Source: Cyanidium caldarium (taxonomy: Eukaryota > Rhodophyta > Bangiophyceae > Cyanidiales > Cyanidiaceae). From it: a stretch of DNA of 64,000 bases. The notes below the pieces were generated by a model. That model searched no databases and was not told the origin of the DNA. It worked only from the letters and a program-made list of their open reading frames with translations. Positions 1 through 8,009 of this stretch are shown here, in pieces (the stretch's first letter is position 1; every line of letters begins with the position of its first letter). The DNA lies in contig JANCYW010000013.1 in NCBI GenBank assembly GCA_026184775.1, positions 1 through 64,000 on the forward strand, read 5' to 3'. The position numbers and the translations under genes are program-made.

Positions 1-130
1 CCCATTCCCCCCCATTCCCCCCCATTCCCCCCCATTCCCCCCCATTCCCCCCCATTCCCCCCCATTCCCCCCCATTCCCCCCCATTCCCCCCCATTCCCC
101 CCCATTCCCCCCCATTCCCCCCCATTCCCC
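1..130. repeat. Telomeric repeat array
   Basis: Thirteen perfect tandem copies of a 10-bp unit, CCCATTCCCC, read inward from the first base. The other strand reads GGGGGGAATG, a G-rich unit running toward the chromosome end, which is the expected telomere polarity at a left end. This unit matches what I recall for Cyanidioschyzon telomeres. The array is cut by the window edge, so its true length is unknown. Confidence 0.93.
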
Positions 131-133
131 CCC

Positions 134-361
134 ACCCAACTCACACCCAACTCACACCCCTTCGCCCGATCTCACCCAACTCACACCCGGTCGCCCGATC
201 CCACCCAACTCACACCCCTTCGCCCGATCTCACCCAACTCACACCCGGTCGCCCGATCCCACCCAACTCACACCCGGTCGCCCGATCCCCCCTAATTCAC
301 ACCCGGTCGCCCGATCCCACCCAACTCACACCCGGTCGCCCGATCCCCCCTAATTCACACG
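134..361. repeat. 29-bp subtelomeric tandem repeat
   Basis: A partial unit at 134-144 is followed by seven 29-bp units starting at 145, 174, 203, 232, 261, 290 and 319, then a partial unit. The core reads ACCCAACTCACACCCGGTCG followed by CCCGATCCC. Units differ at a few sites: CTTCG in place of GGTCG in the units at 145 and 203, and CCCTAATTC in place of ACCCAACTC in the unit at 290 and the final partial one. The variant order suggests unequal exchange or local duplication. The block abuts the telomere directly. Confidence 0.9.
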
Positions 362-2779
362 CGACACCACTCCCATTCCCCCAAACGCTCTCCCGTGCGC
401 ACGATCGCGCGCGCTCACATCGATCCCCAATAAAAAATAAATAACGAAAACACATTCTCGACATGCGCCGCCCCACTCCCCATGCCCGTTCCCCACCGCT
501 CCAACAAGCCACACACGCTCCACTCCCGGGCAGGGCACGGCGCCGATCGGCGATACGCAACCACAAAAAACGCAATTGCGGCTTGCCATGCCACACAACA
601 TCCATTCCATTCAGGTCACGCCACTCCCACACACACACACACTCCCAGCCACCACACCCGCTCCCACACATACACCTTCCACGCGCTTCATCATCGTCAC
701 CGTTCCGGGACTCGTTACATACACCCTGCAGCAGCAACAACACTACCCACATAGACACCGGAACCGCCGCCGCGCTGCCCACCACCACCATCGCTCTCTC
801 CCACTACCACCGACGCTTTCCCACCAGGTGGCGCCCACACCGCATCCACGACTCGCCACCATCGCCGCGATCGCCGCTTCTTGTCTACTGTTCTCGATCG
901 GCACACACACACACAAGGCGACTCCGCTCCGACAACTGTCACCGATCTGTGCGCATCCACACACAAGGCGACTCCATTCCATACGATTCCACTCCACTCC
1001 ATACGCTTCCATACACTCGGCACTCCCCTCGTCTACAACCAGCCGCAACAACACCGACTCCTCTCGCACCCGCCAACACACCGAAACGCTTTTCCCACCT
1101 CCCGCCACCGTCCCACCGTCCCACCGTCCGGCGCACACACACACAAACCAACGATCCACCCCAGTAACACCCACTCAGGCAACACACGCTCATCCCACTC
1201 ACACACGCATCCACCCACCACAACCAGCCACTCACTCCCAAACGCATACACTCACTTACACAAGCGCACACACACTCACAGCCGCCCTCCAACATCACTC
1301 CACCAACACTCCCACATCCACCAACACCAACACCTCCATTCATCTCACTCCAACCCACCACCAACCACCAACAATCATTCACCTCCATCTCCACATCCAT
1401 CAACACACCATCCCATACACACCCATACTCACCCATACTCACCCATCTCACTTCACCTGCCCCGCTCGTTCCCCTGTAGCCAACCACCACCGTCACAACA
1501 CTCACACACATGCACTCAAACACACGCCTCCCGACGCTGCGTAACGCTGCGCAACGCCCATCCCACACGCTCACCCCATCAATCGCTCATTCCTTCATTC
1601 CTTCCATCGATCCAGAGCTCTCAGCGTTCTTTTACACTCCCAGACGCACGCGCAGCCACCGCTCCCCGCTTCCGCTTCCAACCACCCCAACACACTCCCA
1701 ACACTCCCAACACACTCCACACCCAACAACCAACGCTCCCGCACTCCCATGGCCCCTCTCCCACCACCACCGATCATCAACCCATCAGGCGCTCACCCGC
1801 CAACACTCCCCCAGCTCCCAGCTCCCAACCGACCCGCTGGCCGTTCCCGCCCCAAACCGACCCCAACACCCAACACACACTCATGAACACTCCAAACACT
1901 CCCAACACACTCCACACCCAACAACCAACGCTCCCGCACCCCATGACCCCTCTCCCACCACCACCGATCATCAACCCATCAGGCGCTCACCCGCCAACAC
2001 TCCCCCAGCTCCCAGCTCCCAACCGACCCGCTGGCCGTTCCCGCCCCAAACCGGTCGTCACTCGCCTCAACACCCACCAACCATCCAACACACCCAAACA
2101 CTCCCATCACCACCACCACCCGACCAGGCGCTCACCCGCCAACACCCCACCACCCTCGAAACCCAACACCGCGCAGTTCAACCTCTCTATAGCTCGCTCA
2201 GCGGCCCCAAACCCACTTCCATCTGCGCTGCCCCAGATCGCCTCATCTCGAATCCACACACCAACACAGAGACGCACCAGTGCCCGATTCCCCCAACAGC
2301 AACAACAATCACACAGCGTTCCTATGCGGCCACCGTAACCGGAACGACCGCCACAACACCACCCCCACTCCCTGACAATCACGCGCACCCCGCACTACTT
2401 CCCTCACTCACAGTCACACTCACGCTCCAACAACAACAACACTAAGGGTACCCACGCGTCTCTCCATTTCTCCCGCATCCCCGGCGCGCCCTGCAACGTA
2501 TCACATCCACTACCAACAACTCCCGCGCCATGCCCACATGCTCTGCGGCCAACCGACTCACCACCACCAACCACCACCACCACCTCATCTTCATCATCAC
2601 CATCGCCCCGTGGTGCCTCTACGACGACGACCACCCTCGCACCAGAACCGTCGGCCACCACCTTCCAACTGCAGACACCGCTGTCCCGGTGCCCCCGTAT
2701 CTACCAACAAAGACCCGCTCCACACACGCCAACCGTGCGGCCTGCCGCGCATCCGCCGCTTCACCTGCCTCTCCCAGGG
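362..2779. other. C/A-rich, G-poor subtelomeric region without a supported gene
   Basis: About 2.4 kb made largely of CA, CCA and ACTCCC strings, with very little G on the + strand. Because stop codons are rare in such sequence, long open frames appear in all three forward frames, but they overlap one another and encode only His/Pro/Thr/Ser-rich strings with no domain. I see no RNA gene. Composition drifts back to ordinary coding-like sequence between about 2700 and 2850. Confidence 0.75.
1701..2054. repeat. 195-bp spaced direct duplication
   Basis: The block 1701-1859 recurs at 1896-2054 with an offset of exactly 195 bp and only a few differences. A shorter third fragment of the same motif (CAGGCGCTCACCCGCCAACA) lies near 2125-2145. 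It looks like a local subtelomeric duplication and carries no gene. Confidence 0.85.
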
Positions 2780-3304
2780 ATGCCGCTACGACGCTATCAC
2801 CACACCGAATACCTCTCCAAACCGTACTGTTCCCAGGCAGAGCACACCTGTGCGGTGCCGCAGTTTGAGCGACAGCCCTGTCACCCACAGCACCAATCTT
2901 CCTCGACAACACCCACGGTGCAGCAATGTCTGCAGGCGGGCTGTTGCGTGGGCTACGGCGGCGAGTGCTGTCAGAAGGTGCCGCAGTTTGTGTGTCAGTC
3001 GGCGGGGTCAACGACGGCCCCCGACAACACCCGTTCGGGAACGAGCAACTCCACTTACGTGCCGTGCGGTCCCGAGTGCTGCAACAGCGCCACCCAGGAC
3101 TGCGCCTACACCGCGGGAGCCAGCGGCAACACGGCGTTATCATCATCCACCTATGGCACCGCGAGCTCGTTCTGCGTGTGCCGGGACCCGTCGAAGCAGT
3201 GCGGCACCTACACCATACCGTCGGACAACTTTGTGAACAAGGTGCGCTGTTGCACCGACGACGAGGTGTGTGTCAACGATACAGAGTGTGTGGCCATACG
3301 TTAG
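2780..3304 (+). CDS. Cysteine-rich protein of unknown function
   Basis: This is a 174-residue frame from the first in-frame ATG. It holds about 20 cysteines, four of them as CC pairs (GCC, ECC, ECC, RCC), in a spacing that suggests a disulfide-bonded extracellular or cell-surface domain. I do not recognise the family. No signal peptide is visible from this ATG. The ATG directly follows a pyrimidine tract ending in CAG (2770-2777), so it could be preceded by a 3' splice site with the signal peptide in an upstream exon inside the C/A-rich subtelomere. It is the gene closest to the telomere. The cysteine-dense part (from about 2825) has ordinary coding composition, unlike the upstream low-complexity DNA. 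Function unknown; the start is unsure. Confidence 0.55.
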   Translation: MPLRRYHHTEYLSKPYCSQAEHTCAVPQFERQPCHPQHQSSSTTPTVQQCLQAGCCVGYGGECCQKVPQFVCQSAGSTTAPDNTRSGTSNSTYVPCGPECCNSATQDCAYTAGASGNTALSSSTYGTASSFCVCRDPSKQCGTYTIPSDNFVNKVRCCTDDEVCVNDTECVAIR

Positions 3305-4306
3305 CGTGGGAGCAGGGAGACTGGGGAGCGCGCACGGACCGACGGCGCTGGAGCAGCGGGAACGGGAGCAGGACAGCACATCGCATGCACGGAACGGCAA
3401 CGACCAGAATACACCCAGGAAAGACACACATGAATGAGGACAGCATCGAATGCGTACAGAGAGAGCACCAGCGCCATAAACACCGAATCATAAACTTGAG
3501 TGTTGTTGGAAAGCAGGTAAAAGACAGAACTCACCCACTAGGTCATCGTTGACCCTCGGTAAAGTGGATGACGCCGTGTCATTCTTGTTGTTGCTCTTCT
3601 CGACATACAACGACACCAACAGGATCATCGCTCTATGTATTTGACATAGCCCCCCTGGCGATGAGCAGTCGGTTGCATACGGCGTTCTCGCCGCGCTGCA
3701 GTGTGTGGGTGTGGCGACAACTGGGATTCCGACACGGCAACCGAGGCCATGCACAGCGCTTCTGGACGGTGTGTTCGTTACGGCGCAGCTGACAGTGCCC
3801 GATCTCACTTGCACAAACGCCGTGCGAAAGACGAGAGGACATGCGCAGGGTGGCGTCTGCTGCATTGTCAGATCACAAAGTGTGAGTGGATACACAACCG
3901 CGACAGCAATACCGTATTCAATCTGCCACGGATCACGTTGGCCATTCCGCACGACCCTCCACACCCCGCCTACCTGGGTCGTCCTCGTCGAGTGTTCCAC
4001 AAAGAAGGCCTCTGCGTCATCCCGACCGTTTATCGCGCCCGCGCCGATCGACCCCACTCGGCCTCGCGCAGACGCGCGCGGGGTCATCTCCACGTGCACC
4101 GTCAGCGCTTTTCCCCATTCCCCGTGCACTCGGTGCTGCGCGCATCGAAACAGTCGGGAGTGGGCACTGCTTCCAGCAGGTAATCAACACACCCATTCGC
4201 TGGGACAGGAATACCCCGGGGAGCAGTGGCGCGCCCTGCACCCTCCGGGAAACTTGAAGGGTCCAAACGGAGACGACAAGGGTTTGGCCCTACACACGGA
4301 GGCGCT
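3305..4306. other. About 1 kb without a confidently supported gene
   Basis: Several overlapping frames exist on both strands, none with a recognisable domain. The best is a minus-strand frame whose first ATG is at 4087 and whose stop is at 3488 (listed separately at low confidence). A poly-T run (TTTTTT, 4340-4345) lies inside the next gene, not here. I see no tRNA. Confidence 0.5.
3488..4087 (-). CDS. Doubtful hypothetical protein
   Basis: This 199-residue minus-strand frame starts at the ATG at 4087. The first half has mixed, protein-like composition with hydrophobic beta-like stretches (for example YGIAVAVVYPLTLCDL) and eight or nine cysteines; the last third is Ser/Asn-rich and looks non-coding. 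No domain is recognised. It lies between the cysteine-rich gene and the mannosyltransferase, in a stretch otherwise empty. It may be a real lineage-specific gene, a decayed one, or chance. Comparison with a related genome would decide. Confidence 0.2.
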   Translation of the reverse strand: MTPRASARGRVGSIGAGAINGRDDAEAFFVEHSTRTTQVGGVWRVVRNGQRDPWQIEYGIAVAVVYPLTLCDLTMQQTPPCACPLVFRTAFVQVRSGTVSCAVTNTPSRSAVHGLGCRVGIPVVATPTHCSAARTPYATDCSSPGGLCQIHRAMILLVSLYVEKSNNKNDTASSTLPRVNDDLVGEFCLLPAFQQHSSL

Positions 4307-5962
4307 TCAGAGGTTAGTCCTTTGTAGCAAAGCCCCTCCGGTTTTTTGGAGGAGCTCCATGCAATCCGCATCGAGGTTGTAGCCCAACGCTTTCTCCACC
4401 TTCTCCTGCGTCACGTCTTCTCCTATCAGACGCGTCAGCACATGGTCCGGCGTCAAGATAAACGGCGGCGGCTCGGCTGCCCTAGCCCAACTCACGTTCC
4501 GCCACGCCAGCCACTCCAGCCGCCACGGAAACGTCGACGTACCCCGCGGCAACACCGCCGGCCACTTGCGCTGGTTGCGATGCACAAACGCTAGCACCCG
4601 TGGCACGGCCGCGGTCTCCAATCCGGTAGTCGGCGGATCCGCCGGCCAAAACTGCGCCATGGCGTGACCCTGAAAGCCGCTGTCCCGCACGACGCCCACC
4701 GAGCCGAGCGTGATCGGCGTCATCTCGGTGCGCACGCCCAACGCCGCTGCCGCCAACCGATACGAATCCTTGTCGCCGTACATGAATCGGTAAAAGTAGT
4801 TCGATCGGCAACTCATATACAGCGCCAACAGCACCGGACGGTAGACGCTCTCCGCCTGGCCACTTTCATCACCGCTGCGATGCTCCATACGCAACAGCAT
4901 CACGCCCGAGTCGCAGCCGCGCACGTCCCGCAGGCGCACGCCGCAGCGTAACTCTCGGCGCATGCCGTGCAACACCGATTGCCGCACCTCATCGGGGCGA
5001 CAGTCCGGCTCGCCATGCCGCGTCAACAGCACCTGGTACAGCTCCGAGTTGACGTACCCCTGGGCATCCAGAGCGCTGAAAAAGTCCGGCCAGAACACCC
5101 CACCCGTGCTACCGTTGCGAAACCGTCCCAACTCGAACAGCCCGCTGGGGTCGCGCACCGCGATAGCATCCGCGTCCAGCACCAACACCTCCCGGAAACT
5201 GCTTAGCAGTGCCGCAGCGATCTTCAAACCGTACCCGCTGGGGCGTAGTCGACAGGCCGACGACGAGCCGTTGGTCCATCGCCGCCCCGCCGCCGCCATC
5301 ACCGCCGCCACATCCCGAAACCGAACCGGACCGTATTCGCGCGTCACCCACTCGCGGAACGCCGCCGACGGTGCCTCGTGTGGACCGTTGAAAAACACCT
5401 CCACCGGCAACGTGCACCCGGTGCGCCGTCGCAAAATGTGCAGACCGACCATCAGCGACGGCAAGTACGCCGTGCCACCGGCCGATATGGCCACGCCGCG
5501 TAGCTGCACGTTCGCCGAGCGCGCCGGCGCCGCAGCCGCCTCGCGCAGAAACCGCTGCCACGCCCGTTGGCGCCGCTCCAGCGCCTCCTCTCCCTGTGCC
5601 CGCGCCCAGTCAAACCCGACGCCCGTCTCCTCCTCGGCCACACACGCCGCCCGATCCAAACCGTGCCAGAACTGTCCCAACTCCTCCAACTCCTGCGCGC
5701 TCCAAAACTCCGATGACACCACTGACGACGCGTCCTCCTGACCGACCTCCTGGCGCCCGTTGCCGCGTCGCCGAGGCGGTACGCGCAGCGGACGCGGTCG
5801 CTGTTGTCCTCGCAAAGCGCTGCTCCCCTCTCCCCGCCCCGTCCTCAACATGAACTGCAGCGGCATGGCCATCCCCATCACCGCCACCGTCCCCAACAAT
5901 AACCATATCCACACCCATCGCTGCCGCGTCATTTTCTGCTGCCATGGCCGTGTGCGCGCCAT
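4307..5962 (-). CDS. Type II membrane alpha-mannosyltransferase, MNN1/MNN2-like (GT71)
   Basis: Predicted Golgi glycosyltransferase of 551 residues that adds mannose from GDP-mannose to protein-linked glycans. It has a short basic cytosolic tail, one signal-anchor segment (about residues 16-39), a Pro/Arg-rich stem, and a luminal catalytic region from about residue 150. The DxD metal-binding motif sits in LVLDADAIAVRDP (D263, D265), followed by a GGVFWPDF segment and later CDSGVMLLRM and YGDKDSYRLAA, the order typical of the MNN1/MNN2 family. The ATG at 5962 is used; a second Met at residue 11 would give the same topology. It is divergently arranged with RTF1, sharing 109 bp. Family assignment is fairly sure; linkage and acceptor are not known. 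Confidence 0.75.
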   Translation of the reverse strand: MARTRPWQQKMTRQRWVWIWLLLGTVAVMGMAMPLQFMLRTGRGEGSSALRGQQRPRPLRVPPRRRGNGRQEVGQEDASSVVSSEFWSAQELEELGQFWHGLDRAACVAEEETGVGFDWARAQGEEALERRQRAWQRFLREAAAAPARSANVQLRGVAISAGGTAYLPSLMVGLHILRRRTGCTLPVEVFFNGPHEAPSAAFREWVTREYGPVRFRDVAAVMAAAGRRWTNGSSSACRLRPSGYGLKIAAALLSSFREVLVLDADAIAVRDPSGLFELGRFRNGSTGGVFWPDFFSALDAQGYVNSELYQVLLTRHGEPDCRPDEVRQSVLHGMRRELRCGVRLRDVRGCDSGVMLLRMEHRSGDESGQAESVYRPVLLALYMSCRSNYFYRFMYGDKDSYRLAAAALGVRTEMTPITLGSVGVVRDSGFQGHAMAQFWPADPPTTGLETAAVPRVLAFVHRNQRKWPAVLPRGTSTFPWRLEWLAWRNVSWARAAEPPPFILTPDHVLTRLIGEDVTQEKVEKALGYNLDADCMELLQKTGGALLQRTNL

Positions 5963-6071
5963 ACACAGCGCGTGCCCCAGACGCTCGCCAGTCCCCCAAC
6001 CGTCCGCAGAAGCGATCGCCGCAAGTTGCGACGCGCCCGCTCACCCCGCTTGACCCGTTCCGCCCTCCTCC
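5963..6071. promoter_or_regulatory. Putative shared bidirectional promoter (GT71 / RTF1)
   Basis: Only 109 bp separate the two divergent start codons, so both promoters must lie here or extend into the coding regions. No TATA-like element is visible. Confidence 0.4.
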
Positions 6072-8009
6072 ATGGCGCCCTCGAAACGTGCCAAACGACG
6101 CGTCCAGTACGCGTGGAATGACTCGCCAGATGAGCCGTCCACCAGCGACAACGAGAGCGATGCGGACTATGAAGTGGAGGAGTCTCACGCGACCGCCGCC
6201 AAACGCGCCCGCACCGACGAGGTGGCGGTGGCGGACGCTTCACCCCATGGGTCCTCCGAGGAGATCGACACCGAGCCCGAGTTCGACGACGGTTACGACG
6301 CCGAGGGGTTTGCCGACGAGGCGGACCGGGCGCACCTCTTATCGCTCAACGCGGTGGAGCGCGAGACTATCCTGGCGGAGCGCTTCGAGCGCCGCCAAAA
6401 GGAGTACGAAGCGTGGCAGTTTCGCAAGGCGCTGCGGGAGCGCCGGCGGGCAGAGCGCGAGGCCAAGCGCCGGCAACGCCGTGGCGTGCGGGTGGAGGAA
6501 CCGGAGAAGCGTTCGCAGCAGCGGTCGCGCAAACAGGCGCTGGATGCGCTGGCGCGCTCCAAGCGGCAGGCGCGCAAGGGCGCCAGTGGACGTCGTCAGG
6601 CCGACTACGCGGACGACCAAGTCGCGGAAGAAGATTATGTTCTGACTTCCGAGGAAGAAGAGGCGGATGCGGCATGGCGTGAGACATACGCCTCGGCGAG
6701 CAGCGGCGCCGAAGGCGAGGACGACGACGACGACGACGAGTGGCGCAGCAGCGGGCGGCGGGCGCGCGTACCCGGCAAGGTCTCCGCAGCGGCTGCCGCG
6801 GGTCGCCTGGCCGGCGGCCCGCTCAGCTTCAGCGACCTGGTGGACTTGCAGACCGGCGAGCCGACCGCACTGCTGCTCACCCGGGCCAACATCGAGCGCC
6901 TCCACCAGAAACCGTGGTTCCGACGCTACGCCCTCAACTGCTTCGTGCGCGTGCCCTCGCCCGCCACCACTTCGGGTGCCGAACGCACGTATGTGCTGGC
7001 GCGCGTCGTGGACTTGCCTCGCGCCCCGCGCCTCTACCCGGTGCCGTCGGCGCTGAGCACACCACAAAAACCGCTGCCGCCCTTCCAGGTGGGCTTTCGG
7101 CTGGTGGCGGAGCTGTGCGGTCGACAGCGCCGTTTCACCGTCGATCAGGTGTCTCGCGGCATGCCCACCGCGGACGAGTGGGCACACCTGGAGCAACGTC
7201 ACCGGGAGCAACGCCTGCGCCTACCGTCACGCGAGCAGGTGCACGACTGGCTCGAGGAGAAGCGGGCGTTTATGCGGGGTGAGATTCGTGCCACCGAGCG
7301 GGAGCTGGAGGAGTTTCGGCGGGAGTTTGAGCGACTACATCCGGAGGCGATCAACTATGCGCGGCGCATCACCGAGGTGCGAGACCAGCTGGAGCAGGTG
7401 CGAGAGCGCCTGCGCAGCCGGACTGGCGACGACGAGCGCGAAGAGATCGAGGAGGAGCTGGCGGCCACCGAAGCGGAGCTGGCGCGACTAGAAGCACTGG
7501 AGACGGCGCATGCTCCGAGCGCCACGCGCAAGTCGCAGCGCGACGATGTGCGCGAGGCTATCGCCCGCAAAAACGCCACCGCCGCGCCTCCGAAGAGTGC
7601 GGCGCCCCTTTCGAACCCCACACGCACCCAGGCGGCGGCGGCGGTAGTATCCTCCAGTAACGCGGGCACCTCGAGTGCGACCACGCCTCTCGCTGTCGCT
7701 ACCGCCGCCCGCGAGACTGATCCCTTTGCGCGCCGCACCACTCGCGGCGGCAGTTACTTTTTCCAAACGCCCACCCACGACACCGACGCCCCGACCGACG
7801 CCGCACCGCACTCACCTCCGGGCGGAGCCACCGGCGAGCCGCCCGACGCCCAACACGGTCTGGAATCGTTACGGGCGCTCCTGGAGCCATGGCTGTGGCA
7901 CGGCCCGCTGCTGCAACCGCTCCGGTCGCTGCACGTCCACGCGGACGAAGACGTGTTTCAGAAATCGCGCGACCTCTACCTCCAACAACAACAACAACAA
8001 CGCACCTAA
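6072..8009 (+). CDS. RTF1: RTF1, Paf1-complex subunit
   Basis: Nuclear transcription-elongation factor of 645 residues (human 710, yeast 558). It opens with a basic motif and an acidic Ser/Asp/Glu-rich N-terminus, then a charged helix at about 90-135 beginning LNAVERETILAERFERRQ, which is the conserved RTF1 segment before the Plus3 domain. The Plus3 domain spans about 255-375, with LTRANIERLHQKPWFRRY and CFVRV, and is followed by coiled coil (375-500) as in other RTF1 proteins. The C-terminus is Thr/Ala-rich and ends in polyglutamine. RTF1 links Pol II elongation to histone H2B ubiquitination. Its TAA stop overlaps the stop of the convergent PP2C gene, so the two coding regions share 4 bp. 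Confidence 0.9.
   Translation: MAPSKRAKRRVQYAWNDSPDEPSTSDNESDADYEVEESHATAAKRARTDEVAVADASPHGSSEEIDTEPEFDDGYDAEGFADEADRAHLLSLNAVERETILAERFERRQKEYEAWQFRKALRERRRAEREAKRRQRRGVRVEEPEKRSQQRSRKQALDALARSKRQARKGASGRRQADYADDQVAEEDYVLTSEEEEADAAWRETYASASSGAEGEDDDDDDEWRSSGRRARVPGKVSAAAAAGRLAGGPLSFSDLVDLQTGEPTALLLTRANIERLHQKPWFRRYALNCFVRVPSPATTSGAERTYVLARVVDLPRAPRLYPVPSALSTPQKPLPPFQVGFRLVAELCGRQRRFTVDQVSRGMPTADEWAHLEQRHREQRLRLPSREQVHDWLEEKRAFMRGEIRATERELEEFRREFERLHPEAINYARRITEVRDQLEQVRERLRSRTGDDEREEIEEELAATEAELARLEALETAHAPSATRKSQRDDVREAIARKNATAAPPKSAAPLSNPTRTQAAAAVVSSSNAGTSSATTPLAVATAARETDPFARRTTRGGSYFFQTPTHDTDAPTDAAPHSPPGGATGEPPDAQHGLESLRALLEPWLWHGPLLQPLRSLHVHADEDVFQKSRDLYLQQQQQQRT

Noticed and set aside
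463-2445. Long overlapping forward open frames (up to 485 codons)
   Set aside because: They occur in all three frames at once in G-poor, C/A-rich repeats where stop codons are rare, and encode only His/Pro/Thr/Ser strings.
3335-3385. Sequence resembling the SRP RNA helix 8 core (GGGAACGGGAGCAGG)
   Set aside because: The 5' side of the loop does not match and no larger SRP RNA fold is visible; it lies just past the cysteine-rich gene and is probably chance.
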